From Solwaraspora sp. WMMD1047 (lineage in GTDB: Bacteria; Actinomycetota; Actinomycetes; Mycobacteriales; Micromonosporaceae): a DNA stretch of 64,000 bases. The notes below the pieces were generated by a model. It made no database searches. It was not told where the DNA came from and saw only the letters and a list, made by a program, of their open reading frames with translations. Below, piece after piece: positions 27,817 through 38,400 of this stretch (the stretch's first letter is position 1; each line of letters begins with the position of its first letter). The DNA lies in NCBI RefSeq assembly GCF_029626155.1, contig NZ_JARUBL010000001.1:4320501-4384500 (forward strand), written 5' to 3'. The position numbers were made by a program, and so were the translations under genes.

Positions 27817-29727
27817 TCAGCGCAGCGGCAGTTCGTCGAAGAGCACGGCGTCGGTACCGGGCTGGCGGGTGTCGTACCGGTAGGAACGCACCACCCCGGC
27901 GGCCGAGTCGAGCACCGAGAAGACCGTGATGTCGTTACTGGCGACATACGGCAGCGGCCGGCCCGCGGCGTCGGTGAGCGGCGCCACCGTCGGCACGATC
28001 GGCGTCAGCCCGCCCGGGTCGCCCTGCAGGACGTGGTCCGGGTCCGCGGGCAGGTTGCGCGACGCGCCGGAGGAGACGTCGTACGCCCCGTAGCTGTTGC
28101 CGACGTTGGAGGTCTCCAACCAGTTGACCCCGCGGTCGTTGCGGAACCGGTTCCACAGGTGCGAATGTCCGTTGTGGACCAGATGCACCCCGGCGGCGGA
28201 GAAGAGCGGCTCCAGGTCGCGCAGGATGTAATCGTCGGCGAGCGGGTAGTCGTAGGTGACGGCGGTGACCGCGCCGGCCGCGTCGCGGTGGATGGTCTGC
28301 ACCGGGTCGGTGAACGGCGGCGCCGAGTTGTCGCCCAGCCCGTGCCCCGGGTGGTGGTACATCACCACCCGGTAGCGCGCCCGCCGGGCGGCCGGGCTGG
28401 CCAGTTCCCGCTCCAGCCAGGCGTACTGCGCCGAGCCGCGCTTGATCGGCTCGAAGATGTGCTGCCCGTACCCCCAGTTCTCCGGCCGGGCCAGGTCCGC
28501 CGGCGCCTCCTGGAACTTGCCCCGCACGCCGGACGCGGGTGACCGCCAGATCTGGGTGACGAAGAGCGAGACCAGGAAGACGTCGCCAACGCTGCGCGAC
28601 CACCAGCGCGGGCCGCCGGCGCCGCTGCGCGGATAGGGAAAGATCTCCTCGTACGTGGTGACGTCCCAGGACCGCTCGGCCAGCCAGGCGGCCCGGTCCT
28701 CGCCGGCCGGCCGGTCCCGCCGCCACAGCTCCTCGGCCACCGCGCGCGGCTGCGGATCGTTGAACTGGCTGTCCAGCCCGGCGGTGTCCGACCAGCGCCC
28801 CATCACCTCGTGGTTGCCGATCGCCGGGAAGATCGGCGCGTGCTGCACCAGCGGCGCGCCCCGGTAGGTCCGCCCGGCCAGCGCCTTCTCGGCCCGGCCG
28901 GTCAGCCCGGCGAAGAACGCCAGGCCGGTGGCGCTGTCGAACCACTCGCTGGCCCGGTCCGGCACGTTCACCAGGTCACCGGCGACCAGCACGCCGTCGA
29001 GCTCGACGCCGACCGTCGCGGCGACCTGCTCCAGGTTCGCCGGGGTCATGTTCTTGAGCTGGTGGTCGCTGGTCAGCAGCAGCTGCACCGGCTTGTTGCG
29101 GGCCACCGCCGGGGCCAGGCGGTACGCCGCGGTCACCGTGGCCCGCCGCCGGTGGTCCACCGACACCACCCGGTACGGCGTCCGGCCCGCCGCAAGCCGG
29201 TCGACGTCGGCCAGGTGCCGGTAGACGTGCCGGTCCAGCACCGCGCTGTACGAGCGGCCCGGCACCGCCGAGGCGGCGTCCTCCCGGGTGCGGGTCAGCC
29301 GGGTCGTCGCGGCGGTCACCCGCCGCCAGCCGGGACCGGAGCGGCGGTCGCCGGTCGCCGCCTCGATCGCGTCCGGTTCGGACATCCCGGCCACCGCCCG
29401 GCCGACCAGCACCACCTGGTGGGTGCCGTGCTCCTCGGTGTGCCACACCACGTAGACCGCGTCGGCGCGGGGGTCGAGCAGGTACGGCTCGCAGAGCAGC
29501 CGCCGGCCACCGGGCCGGACCTGGCCGTGGTCGTCGCGGTCACCGGCGGCCGGCGCGGCCGCGGCGGGTCCGCCACCGACCGGGCCGCCGGTCACCGCAC
29601 CGGCCGTGATCGCGGCACCGCCGACCACCACCCCACCGAGAATCGCCCGCCGGGTCACCGGCGCCGCCGGTCCACTGTCGTCCTGACCGGCGGCCAGGGA
29701 AATGTCAGCATGTTGGAAGTTGGTCAT
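27817..29727 (-). CDS. Tat-exported metallophosphoesterase
   Basis: The 636-residue protein has a twin-arginine signal (VTRRAILGGVVVGGAA, residues ~24-50). A calcineurin-like phosphoesterase domain follows, with metal-ligand motifs LLLTSDHQLKNM, GVLVAGDLVN, FPAIGNHEVMG, MYHHPGHG and LVHNGHSHLWNR. These five blocks are the classical dinuclear metal site. It is probably exported folded and hydrolyses phosphoesters outside the cell; the substrate is unknown. The in-frame ATG nine codons upstream is ignored, because the Tat signal needs only this start. It is single, with no visible partner gene. Confidence 0.88.
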   Translation of the reverse strand: MTNFQHADISLAAGQDDSGPAAPVTRRAILGGVVVGGAAITAGAVTGGPVGGGPAAAAPAAGDRDDHGQVRPGGRRLLCEPYLLDPRADAVYVVWHTEEHGTHQVVLVGRAVAGMSEPDAIEAATGDRRSGPGWRRVTAATTRLTRTREDAASAVPGRSYSAVLDRHVYRHLADVDRLAAGRTPYRVVSVDHRRRATVTAAYRLAPAVARNKPVQLLLTSDHQLKNMTPANLEQVAATVGVELDGVLVAGDLVNVPDRASEWFDSATGLAFFAGLTGRAEKALAGRTYRGAPLVQHAPIFPAIGNHEVMGRWSDTAGLDSQFNDPQPRAVAEELWRRDRPAGEDRAAWLAERSWDVTTYEEIFPYPRSGAGGPRWWSRSVGDVFLVSLFVTQIWRSPASGVRGKFQEAPADLARPENWGYGQHIFEPIKRGSAQYAWLERELASPAARRARYRVVMYHHPGHGLGDNSAPPFTDPVQTIHRDAAGAVTAVTYDYPLADDYILRDLEPLFSAAGVHLVHNGHSHLWNRFRNDRGVNWLETSNVGNSYGAYDVSSGASRNLPADPDHVLQGDPGGLTPIVPTVAPLTDAAGRPLPYVASNDITVFSVLDSAAGVVRSYRYDTRQPGTDAVLFDELPLR

Positions 29728-29800
29728 GCCGGGAGCCAACCAGCGCACTGACACGCCCCGGCCAACAGCTCGTGAACAGCGCCGGAGCCGAGGTGAACGG

Positions 29801-30670
29801 TCAGCCGATGTCGGCCAGCCTGGGCACCACCCGTTCGGCGAGCTGCTCGGCGAACTCGACCGGATGCCCGGTCGGCATGGTCTGCACCTCGGTCACGCCG
29901 AGCGCGGCGTACTCGCGTACCTCGGCGACGAACGCGTCCACGTCCGGCAGCGGCGCCCGGGTCACCAGCACGGTCTTGGTGATCTCGTCGTAGTCGCGCC
30001 CCTCGGCCTCGCAGTGCCGGCGCAGCACGTCGAGTTTGCCGGCCACGTCGGCCGCGCTGCTGCCGAAGACGTTGCAGGCGTCGGCGTACCGGGCGACCAG
30101 CAGCAGGGTCTTCTTCTCTCCCCCGCCGCCGATCATGATCGGCGGGTACGGCCGGCTCAGCGGCGCCGGCACGCAGAGCGTCTCGGTCAACTGGTAGTGC
30201 CGTCCCTGGTACGAGCCGTTGTCGTCGCTCCACATCTGCTTGCAGATCTGCAGCGTCTCCTCCAGCCGTTCGAACCGTTCGGCGACCGGCACCACCGGCA
30301 CGCCCAGGCCGCGCTGCTCGCGCTCGTACCAGGAGGCACCGATGCCCAGCCGGGCCCGGCCGCCGGAGAGCACGTCAAGCGTCGTCACCGTCTTGGCCAG
30401 CAGCCCCGGGTAGCGGTACATCACGCCGGTCACCAGCAGGCCGAGCGTCATCCGCTCGGTCGCGGCGGCCAGGAAGCCCAGCGTCGTGTAGCCCTCCAGC
30501 ATCGGCTCCTCGGCCGTCGCCATGCCCTCCATCTGGAAGAAGTGGTCCATCACCGTGAACGACGCCACCCCCGCCTGGTCGGCGATCCGCGCGGTCCGCG
30601 CCAGCGTCGGCGCGAGTTCGGTCGGGTCGGCCGGGGTGGAGAAGTTCCAGTAGTGCAGTCCGAGTCTCAT
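29801..30670 (-). CDS. LLM-class F420-dependent oxidoreductase
   Basis: The 289-residue luciferase-like TIM barrel starts MRLGLHYWNFSTPADP. It shows VMDHFFQ, TGVMYRYPGLLAKTVTTLDVLSGGR and IGASWYEREQ, features of TIGR03560-like F420-dependent reductases. These enzymes use F420H2 to reduce or oxidise small molecules in the cytoplasm. The ATG at 30670 has AAGGGTCACG in front and is preferred over one five codons upstream. It is divergently oriented to the next, unknown gene. The substrate is unknown. It is a different subfamily from the oxidoreductase at 1.8 kb. Confidence 0.87.
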   Translation of the reverse strand: MRLGLHYWNFSTPADPTELAPTLARTARIADQAGVASFTVMDHFFQMEGMATAEEPMLEGYTTLGFLAAATERMTLGLLVTGVMYRYPGLLAKTVTTLDVLSGGRARLGIGASWYEREQRGLGVPVVPVAERFERLEETLQICKQMWSDDNGSYQGRHYQLTETLCVPAPLSRPYPPIMIGGGGEKKTLLLVARYADACNVFGSSAADVAGKLDVLRRHCEAEGRDYDEITKTVLVTRAPLPDVDAFVAEVREYAALGVTEVQTMPTGHPVEFAEQLAERVVPRLADIG

Positions 30671-30747
30671 CGTGACCCTTCGCAAGAGGTCCGCGCCCCG
30701 ATCGGGGCCTCCATCGCCAGCCTATGCCCGCCGCCGGGGAGGATGCG

Positions 30748-31725
30748 GTGGTGAGCGTGACAGAGCAGGTCGTACGCCGAACGAATCTTCCGGTGGCCGG
30801 GTCGTGGGAGGCGCTCGTTCTCGACGTCGAGCGGCCCGGCCCCGCCGCCCTGCGGGTGGAGGTGGCCGGCCGCGGGCGGCTGCTGCTGCGGCAGGGCGAC
30901 AGTGTGGCGCTGCTGGCCGTCCTCGACGACGACCGGGCCGGGGTCGACTACCTGGCCACCGGCCGGTTCCGGTCGCCGGTGCCGCCGGTCCGCGCCGCCC
31001 GCGCGGCGGCGCTCGCCCGCCAGCGCGAGGACCACTCCTGGTACGCCGGCTGGGCGCACCACTTCGCCACCGCGCTGGCCGAGGTTGGCAGCGGCCCGCT
31101 GCACGCCGGCCGCTGGGTGATCAGCGCGGAGGTGCCCCGGCTCCGGTCGGCGTCCTGGGCGGAGCTGCTGCTGCCCCACGGTCCCGGCCGCATCGACTGG
31201 TTCACCGACAACGGCGCCTGGCAGGTCCTGCCGCTGCGCCGGCTGGCCGACCCGGGCGACGGGCGGGTCAGGGCGTACCGGAAGCAGAGCCGGGACGGCT
31301 CGCTTCCACCGGTGCTGCTGTGGTGGATCAGCGGCCTGGACAGCTATCTCGTCCTGGACGGCCACGACCGGCTGGTCGCGGCGCTGGCCGAGCGGCGACC
31401 TCCGCCGCTGCTGGGGCTCTCGCTGGTCCGCCGCGAGCAGGCGGCCGACGAGGCCGCGGCGGTGGTCGTCCGGCACGCCGCCGCCGTGGCCGCTCTGGCA
31501 CGGGCGGTGGACGCGGGAACACCGGGCGCGTCGGTGGCGCTCGCCGCGGTCAACCGCCGGGTCGCCCGCGACCTGAGCGCCGTCGAGACCGGGTACGGCC
31601 CGACCCGCGCCTGGCCGCTGCCCGGCGGCTCGGCGGCATGGACCGGCCTGGTGCGTACCCTCGCTCCGGGCTGGCCCGCGACGGCGCCGGAGCCGACCGG
31701 GGGTTCGGCGCGGTGGCGCGGATGA
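30748..31725 (+). CDS. hypothetical protein with ParB-like LDGHDR motif
   Basis: I do not recognise this 325-residue protein. It is soluble, with no signal peptide. A segment WWISGLDSYLVLDGHDRLVAAL (split here as WWISGLDSYLVL and DGHDRLVAAL, about 190-215) resembles the D-G-x-x-R loop of ParB/sulfiredoxin-like nucleases, followed by an Ala-rich helical end. The start is GTG at 30748 or 30751; GGGGAGG sits 5-8 bases before these and excludes the more distal ATG at 30724. A strong terminator follows the stop. The ParB-like idea rests on one motif. Confidence 0.65.
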   Translation: MVSVTEQVVRRTNLPVAGSWEALVLDVERPGPAALRVEVAGRGRLLLRQGDSVALLAVLDDDRAGVDYLATGRFRSPVPPVRAARAAALARQREDHSWYAGWAHHFATALAEVGSGPLHAGRWVISAEVPRLRSASWAELLLPHGPGRIDWFTDNGAWQVLPLRRLADPGDGRVRAYRKQSRDGSLPPVLLWWISGLDSYLVLDGHDRLVAALAERRPPPLLGLSLVRREQAADEAAAVVVRHAAAVAALARAVDAGTPGASVALAAVNRRVARDLSAVETGYGPTRAWPLPGGSAAWTGLVRTLAPGWPATAPEPTGGSARWRG

Positions 31726-31729
31726 CGGC

Positions 31730-31764
31730 AACCGGCCCAGGACAGGTGACGTCCTGGGCCGGTT
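31730..31764 (+). terminator. 14-bp perfect hairpin terminator
   Basis: AACCGGCCCAGGAC (31730-31743) pairs perfectly with 31751-31764 around a 7-base loop. It lies 5 bases after the stop at 31725 and between convergent genes, so it probably serves both. Confidence 0.8.
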
Positions 31765-31791
31765 GTTGGTGCCGCCGTGGGGTGGTGCCGA

Positions 31792-32472
31792 TCAGACGAT
31801 GTTGATGTCGCTGCACCACATGTAGGTCTGGTCGGCGTGCGAGGCCTTCCAGATCACGAACAGAATGTGGTTCCCGCTACGTCCCGAGGTCGAGACGTTG
31901 AACGAGATGTTCTGCGCCGGCGCGTAGCGGCCGGTCGTCGTGATCAGGTCGAGGTTGCCCCACCCGAGCCGCTGGGTGCTCGGGTTGAACCCCTGCTTGG
32001 TGACGTAGACCCGGAAGAAGTCCGCACCGTGGCTGGCCTGGTCGTACAGCTGGACCGTGAAGCTACGGCCGACGGTGGTCGACTTCCACGCGCCGGGCTG
32101 GTTCAGCGTGTCGTTGCGGGACAGGCCGTTGCTGCAGAGCTGGCCGTCCGGGGTGCGGGCCTGGTACTGGCCGGCGAGGCCGTCGCGCAGCGCGCTCATC
32201 CAGTTCCACATGGTGTCGGGGTTGGCCTGGAACGCCCGGTAGCACATGGGGTCCTGCTGCTGCATGGCCGGGTTCATGTGCTGGCTGCCCCAGGTCTTCC
32301 AGCACTGGTAGGCGCGGGTGGCCGGGTTGATGATGGTGCCGTGAGCCTGGGCCGCACCGGCCCAGGGCAGCATGCCGACCATCACCGCGAGCGCCAGGCC
32401 GACTGCCTGGAGCGGTCTGCGGACGGCTGGCCGTGATCGGCCACCGGATCGATCGAACCTGTGTGGACGCAC
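31792..32472 (-). CDS. AA10 lytic polysaccharide monooxygenase (single domain)
   Basis: The 226-residue precursor has a signal peptide cleaved after AQA, exposing His44 (HGTIINPATRAYQCW). Together with His148 in DQASHGADFF this forms the copper histidine brace of AA10 enzymes. Conserved cysteines pair around CYRAF and LCSNG. No extra binding module follows, so it is a compact LPMO. The family cleaves chitin or cellulose oxidatively outside the cell. With the CBM2 protein (3 kb) and GH5 cellulase (42 kb) it suggests biomass degradation, although the genes are not clustered. An in-frame GTG/ATG choice upstream seems unnecessary. Confidence 0.92.
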   Translation of the reverse strand: MRPHRFDRSGGRSRPAVRRPLQAVGLALAVMVGMLPWAGAAQAHGTIINPATRAYQCWKTWGSQHMNPAMQQQDPMCYRAFQANPDTMWNWMSALRDGLAGQYQARTPDGQLCSNGLSRNDTLNQPGAWKSTTVGRSFTVQLYDQASHGADFFRVYVTKQGFNPSTQRLGWGNLDLITTTGRYAPAQNISFNVSTSGRSGNHILFVIWKASHADQTYMWCSDINIV

Positions 32473-32633
32473 TGTTCATCCTCCGTTCCTCGGCACAAGG
32501 AGATCAGTTTGGATCGCTTCCAGTAACTGTTACATCGGGATTCGTCGATGTCAACTCTGGTCCGCTTTGGCCCTGGTTTGAAGCAGGCTGACCGAGATCA
32601 CCGGCTCGTCCGACTCCCACGCAAAGCCGCTGC

Positions 32634-33218
32634 TCAGACCCCCGCCGCGGCGTCGTAGCGGCGGCGCAGGTCGGCCATCTCGGCGTCGGTGAGCGCCTCC
32701 TTGAGCGCCAACTCCTCGTACTTGTCCGGAAACATCTCCCGCAGCCGGTCGACGAACATGACGCCTTCGGTCGCCTCGACCACCTCAATGCCCGGCGGAT
32801 CGGCCGTCATGTCCATGATCACCGGGCCGGCCAGCTTGACCGCCACGTCCCAGGGGTAGTCCCGCTCGGCGACCCCGCACAGGTGGAAGCCGTAGACCGT
32901 CTGCACGTCGGTGAGCGCGGTGACCTCGGCCGGCTCGTAGCCGTAGACGCGGACCCCGCAGATCACCGCCGGCTTCTCCCCGTCGGCGGCCACCTGCTCG
33001 ACAGCCTGTCCGGCGTGGTGATGCTCCCCCGGGTCGGCCTGCTCCAGAGTGGTACGCATCCGGGCCAGAATCTGCTCCTGCAGGTCCGCCGGCTCCGCCG
33101 CCTCCGAGCCCGATCGGGTGACGAGGACGGCCGCCCCCGCCGAAGCCGCCAGCAGAACCACCGCAACCCACACAAACCGGTTGCGGTACCACCGCGCGAA
33201 ACTCTCTCGGTAACCCAT
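32634..33218 (-). CDS. hypothetical membrane-anchored protein
   Basis: The 194-residue product has a basic cytoplasmic start (MGYRESFARWYRNRF), one transmembrane helix (about 16-34) and an extracytoplasmic domain. That domain has two cysteines (ICGVRVYG, HLCGVAERDYPWDV) that may form a disulfide. I know no family for it. It is probably a bitopic or uncleaved-signal protein. Both neighbours are separated by spacers larger than 160 bases, so it is likely monocistronic. Confidence 0.65.
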   Translation of the reverse strand: MGYRESFARWYRNRFVWVAVVLLAASAGAAVLVTRSGSEAAEPADLQEQILARMRTTLEQADPGEHHHAGQAVEQVAADGEKPAVICGVRVYGYEPAEVTALTDVQTVYGFHLCGVAERDYPWDVAVKLAGPVIMDMTADPPGIEVVEATEGVMFVDRLREMFPDKYEELALKEALTDAEMADLRRRYDAAAGV

Positions 33219-33604
33219 GATTGCCTCTCACCTCGTCGCCGGCTCTGGTGCCGTGGCAGACCACACCGGAAAGATCAGATCGGAGGCCTCCGGCCGGCAG
33301 GCGCGGAGCGCGCCGGCCGTCGCGAGGACACCGCTCGGATTTGGGTTGCGGGCGAGAACCAGCCCGGAGAAGTCCGCCCACCGTCGTGGAGCTGGCCCGG
33401 CGGTCCGGCCGATGCGGCGCGCAGGCGTCTACCCAGAGTCGGCGCGCTGCCGGCACAACCAATGCTCCCGTACGGGCCGTCTCAGCGCGGTTGCCCCCGC
33501 ACTACGGCGATATGAGCCCATTCCAGCACGGTTGAAGCGTTCCGGCAACATAGACCGGCATCAGTGTAGATGATCCCTGGTCGGGCACCGACCGCAGCGA
33601 AAGA
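33219..33604. other. intergenic region, nothing recognised
   Basis: The 386 bases between the anchored protein and the methyltransferase pair hold only short ORFs without ribosome sites. I see no tRNA, strong hairpin or repeat. Presumably it contains the promoter for the gene at 32634-33218. Confidence 0.5.
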
Positions 33605-34234
33605 TCAGGGCTTGAGGAAGATGGCCGTGTCCCAGACCCCGTTGCTGGTCCAGATGCGTCGCCAACCCGCGAGCGCCTCGGCGACCTCCGACCACACCGG
33701 ACCGGCCGGCCCCTGCGCCGGCCCCCGGGCCGCCGGAGAGCGGGAGTCCGAGGGGAGGTACCGGTCGACGTTGTCGATGATCAGCAACCCGCCCGGACGG
33801 AGCTTGCCGAGGGCGAGCCGCGCGCAGGCGTCGCGGTAGGTCCCGTCGACGAGCACGAAGTCGAGACTGCCGTCGGCAAAGCGCGCGATCGTACGTGCGT
33901 ACTCGCTTTCGGCGCCGCGATCGGCGGGAACGTCCAGCGGCGCGAACAGGTAGTCCACGTTGTGGACGCCACGATCTTTCAGCCGATAGGCGACCGCGCT
34001 GTACCACTCCTCGTCATGTTCCACACTTGTCAGGTGTCGGACCCGGTCGGCCAACCACAGGGTGCTGCGCCCGGAACCGAACTCCACGCCGTGATCGGCC
34101 GGGCGGAGCATGGTGGTCAGCAGTTGGGTTGCCTGTGGCGTCAGCCAGGGCGCGTCGGGATGGCGCCGGGTGTAGCGCAGTTCACGCAGGCGGTCGACGA
34201 CGTAACGAGGTTTCCAGTGGCGGACGGTTCGCAT
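33605..34234 (-). CDS. class I SAM-dependent methyltransferase
   Basis: The 209-residue Rossmann-type protein has motif I in DHGVEFGSGRSTLWLA (about 47-62). The acidic SVEHDEEWY follows beta-2, then LDFVLVDGTYRDAC and GGLLIIDNVDRY, as in FkbM-neighbour/O-methyltransferase families. The substrate is probably a small molecule or sugar and is not known. It begins 12 bases after the FkbM gene stop, so the two form an operon. Low-complexity Ala/Pro residues at about 165-180 look like a loop insertion. Confidence 0.82.
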   Translation of the reverse strand: MRTVRHWKPRYVVDRLRELRYTRRHPDAPWLTPQATQLLTTMLRPADHGVEFGSGRSTLWLADRVRHLTSVEHDEEWYSAVAYRLKDRGVHNVDYLFAPLDVPADRGAESEYARTIARFADGSLDFVLVDGTYRDACARLALGKLRPGGLLIIDNVDRYLPSDSRSPAARGPAQGPAGPVWSEVAEALAGWRRIWTSNGVWDTAIFLKP

Positions 34235-34246
34235 TCTGTTCCTTGA

Positions 34247-35092
34247 TCATCGGTAGGCTGGCAGCACGGCGAACATGTCCCGCGAGCTGGCGCCCGCCGG
34301 GTCCGCGTCGTGGAGCACGCCCTGCTGGTCCGGACGGACGAACTGGTAGCCGTACTTGGCGAGAATGGCGGCGACCGGCCCTCGGTCCTCCCCCAGCAGG
34401 TGCGAACTCCTCGCGTTCCATTCAAGTTGCAGGACGCCGATCCGCTGCTCCTCGAGTGCCCGGCGGCCCCCTTCGAGCACCAGCCGCTCGGCACCTTCGA
34501 CGTCGATCTTCACGCCCGCCGCGAACCGGTTGCCGAGCACGTTGTCCAGGGTGTCGACCTCGATCGTCTCGCCCACCGCGTCGGGACCGAGCAGCAGGTG
34601 ATTCATGCTGTCCGCTCCCCTGCTCAGGGTCATGCGTCCCCGCTGGGCCGCGAGACCGCACTGCCGGACCGTGATGGGAAAGTCGTTGAGACCGACGTTG
34701 TCGCGGAGCCGCCGCGCGGCGTCCGGGGAGGGCTCGATCGCGATGACCTCGGCCCCGAGGTCGCCGGCCCACAGCGCGTAGTAGCCGACATTGCTGCCGA
34801 CATCGACGAACAGGTCGCCCGGCCTGAGGATGCGGCGCCACGCGCGCATCTCCTCCCAGTCCGGCGGGTTGGCGTACACCACCTTTGATGCGGACGCGCA
34901 GTGCAGCTCGACCCACATCCGGCCGCGGTCGCCCACCCGGGTCAGCGTCGGCAGGCCGATGCGTCCCCGGACCTGAAAGCGCACCGCCCGCATGATGCTG
35001 CTCAGTTGCCGGCCACGGTTGGCCGGGTGTGACCAGGTGTAGGTCAACACCTGCCGGCTGTGCCGGACAGCGGTGGCGCCAGGCCAGGTCAT
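34247..35092 (-). CDS. FkbM-family methyltransferase
   Basis: The 281-residue protein has the FkbM signature GDLFVDVGSNVGYYALWAG, then VIAIEPSPDAARRL, a downstream VKIDVEGAERLVLEG and VLQLEWN. These are the SAM-binding and catalytic-side motifs of this O-methyltransferase family, often acting on glycans or secondary metabolites. The ATG at 35092 is strongly supported by AGGAG seven bases upstream; the long upstream extension is discarded. It is co-transcribed with the methyltransferase at 33605. No glycosyltransferase is adjacent, so the substrate is open. Confidence 0.87.
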   Translation of the reverse strand: MTWPGATAVRHSRQVLTYTWSHPANRGRQLSSIMRAVRFQVRGRIGLPTLTRVGDRGRMWVELHCASASKVVYANPPDWEEMRAWRRILRPGDLFVDVGSNVGYYALWAGDLGAEVIAIEPSPDAARRLRDNVGLNDFPITVRQCGLAAQRGRMTLSRGADSMNHLLLGPDAVGETIEVDTLDNVLGNRFAAGVKIDVEGAERLVLEGGRRALEEQRIGVLQLEWNARSSHLLGEDRGPVAAILAKYGYQFVRPDQQGVLHDADPAGASSRDMFAVLPAYR

Positions 35093-35408
35093 TCGGTTCT
35101 CCTGTCGGTAACGAAGAGAGTCAGCATCAGAACTACACCGGACCGGGACGGTTTGGACGGACGTGGTGTCCGCCATGAAATCGCTCCAAACCCATCGCCA
35201 GCGTAAGGGATGCTTCCGCACAGGAAGGTTGATATCGCCAATGAGGCGTCGACGATCAACGCGAATGTCCGTCCCCCGGGGCGTCGCCCCGTCCTCCGGA
35301 CGGCGGGCATCGCCGCCGGCACAGATCGCTCCATCAGGTCCGGGCAACCCCGGTCACTGGCGCGACGAGGTGGTGCGCCGAGGGCTCAGGTGGTGACCGC
35401 CGCCGGGA
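35093..35408. other. intergenic region, no gene seen
   Basis: The 316 bases between the subtilase stop and the FkbM start (both minus strand) contain only overlapping ORFs without ribosome sites. It should hold the FkbM promoter, but I find no convincing -35/-10 pair. Confidence 0.45.
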
Positions 35409-38400
35409 TCACCCGCCGCTGATCCGGTACGCCCGGATGACGGTCTGCTCGACGGTGTTGCCGTCGGCGTCGGTCACGCTGGCGCGCAGCGACGCGTAAC
35501 CATCCCCAGCCGGGTGCGGCACGAGCATCACCCCGCCGCCGGGGGTGTCCCGCACCTTCACCTCCCGCCACGTCGCGCCGTCGTCGAACGACACCGCCAC
35601 GGACAGCCGGCGCGCCGGCCCCGCCGCCGAGCCCGGCTGCGGCACCACCCGCAGCGGGACCGGATGAACCCGGCCGGCCGGGGCCGCGTCGGCGGCGGCC
35701 AGTCCGGTGTCGAAGGCCACGGTGGTCAGCGGCAGCGGCCGCACCGCTCCGGCCGGTCCGGCGGCGGACCGGAAGGTCCAGGCCGCGCTGACCCGGGTGG
35801 AGAGCGGAACCAGGCCGGTCCGGTCAGCCGTCGCCTCCAGGCGGTACGCCGCCTCGCCGTCCGGCTGTCCGGGAAAGGTGCCGGACAGGTACGGTTCCTC
35901 GGCCACCAGGGCGCCGTCGCGGTAGAGCGCGGTCCGGCTGGTGTTGGTGTAGCCGCTGCCGAGCCGGCCGGCGCCGTCGCTGAACAGCGGCAGCGCCGCC
36001 TCGATGGTGTTGTCGGTGCGCTTCACCCCCCAGCTTCCCGCCAGCCCCGGGGCGCTCAGCGCCGGGCCGAAGACCCCGCGGTTCCACCGCTCGGTGTACT
36101 CCCGGCCGGCCCGATACCGGGTGAGCGGGCCGACTGCACCGCTGACGTACGCCCGCTGTCCGCTGTCCAGGCGGGTCCACTCGTCGAACCCGGAAACCCA
36201 TTCGCCGCCGCCGTCGGTGTTGAAGTACTCGGTCCGGCCGAACGGCGTCTCGTACTCCAGCAGGCTGACGTTGCCCCCGGCGTCCATCCGGCCCGGCGCG
36301 ATGGCGTACGCGTACTTCTCCGCCCTGCCGCCCGGCGCGAGTCGGGCATGCTCGGCGTGCACGGTGGCCAGGTCCGCCGCGGCGACCGCCCGGGTGAAGC
36401 CGGTGGGCAGGTGGCCGTCGACGAACCAGGCCAGGTTGTAGACGGTCGGGCTGCCGTTGACGCCGCCGACGGCGGTGGGCTCGGCGAACCAGGCGCCCAC
36501 CTTCGCGGTCAGGGCGGGATCGGTGGCCGACCCCAGCTGGCCGGTGTAGAGGCGGGCCGGATCCCAGCTGAAGACCACCTCGCTGTGCCGGGCGCCGTTC
36601 GCGCTGACCTGGGTGGCGACCTCGGCGAGGTACTGGACGGCCGAGGTGGACGGCACCGACACGGTGACCGGGCGGCCGAGCCGGGCGTCCACCGGCACGG
36701 TCTGCGCGCCGGTCAGGTCGAGTCGCGGCTGGGCGAGCACCGTCGTGTCGGGGCTGCCGCTCCACGGGTCGGAGTAGACGGTGGCCAGCAGCGCGTACCG
36801 ACCGGCGGGCAGCCGGAGCCGGACCGTGCCGCCGACCTGGTCGAGCCGGTACAGACCGGGGGCGTCGGTACGCACCAACGTGCCGGCGTAGAGCTCCGCC
36901 GGCCGACCGGCCCGGTCGATCATGTGCAGGGTCAGCTCGTGCTCCTCCGGGCCGGCGACCGCACCGAGCGGGGTGCGCACGACCTGCTCCCCCGCGGTCG
37001 CCACCAGGTATCCGGTGTAGTAGCCGTCCGCGGTCACCGCCCGGGTGTCGCCGGTCACCTCCACGGTGGCCTGCCCGCCCGCGGGCACCGTCACCCGGTC
37101 GGCGCTGGTGCTGAACAACCCGGCCGGCGGCGGTGCGCCGTCCGGTCCGCCGGCCCGGACCGCCAGGTCCAGGGTGATCGGCGCCGATCCGTGGTTGCGG
37201 TAGGTGAGCGTCCGGGTCACCGGATGGTCGTCGCCGTGCGGTGCCGGGTGGTGGCCGAGGCTGACGCTCGGCGGGTCCGCGGTGACCGCCTGGCCGATCG
37301 CCCGCGCCGCGTCGACCCGGCCGGCGCCATGCCCGAACACCCCGCCGTCCGGACCGGGGCTGGCCGAGCCCATCAGCGCCGCCTTGAGCTGCGGCGCGGA
37401 CCAGTCGGGTCGGCGCTGGGCCAGGAGCGCGGCGGCGCCGGCCACGTGCGGCGTGGCCATCGAGGTGCCGGAGCTACCGACGTACGGCTGGCCGGGCTCC
37501 CCGATCCAGCCATCCGCGCTGCGGGCGGCGGTGATCTCCACACCGGGCCCGGTGAGGTCGGGCTTGACCGCGCTGTCGTGGAATCTCGGCCCCCGGCTGG
37601 AGAACCAGGCGAGCGCGTCGGTGCTGTCGACCGCGCCCACCGCGAGGGCGCTGTCGGCGCTGGCCGGCGAGCCGACGCTGGCATCCTGACCGTCGTTGCC
37701 CGCGGCGGCCACGAACAGCGTGTCGTACTGCTCGGTCAGGGTCTCGACGGCCGTTTCCATCGGGTCGTCACCGGCCGAGTCCGGCCCGCCCAGGCTCATG
37801 TTCACCACCGTCGCGCCCTGCTCGGCCGCCCACTGCATGCCGGCCAGGATCCAGGACTCGGCGCAGTCGCCGGTGGCGACGCAGACCTTGCCGCTGATCA
37901 GCCGGGCACCCGGCGCCACCCCCCGGTTCCGGCCATCGGAGGCGGCTCCGCTGCCGCCGATCGTGGACGCAACATGGGTGCCGTGGCCGTACCGGTCCCG
38001 GCCGTCCTCGGCGTCGCCGGTGAAGTTCTCCGCAAGCGCGATCCGTCCGACCAGGTCGGGGTGCGCAGTGTCCACCCCGGAGTCCAGCACCGCCACCGTC
38101 ACCCCGGTGCCGTCGTATCCCGCCTGCCAGGCCGCCGGGGCGCCGATCTGGGGCACGCTGGTGGCCAACGAGAGCGTCCGCATCCCGTCCAGCCACACCT
38201 TTGCCATGCCGTCGGCCAGCGCGGTACGCCGGCCACCGCCGCCCGCCCGGCCGGCGGCCTCGGTGGTGCCGGTGATCCCGCGCCAGAAGTCCGCCATCGC
38301 GGCGCGGTCGGCCCGCATCGACACGCCGTCGATGGCGGGAAGTTCGCGGACCACCGTGGCGCCCGGCACCCCGGCGCCGTCCCGGCCCGACCGCCTCGCC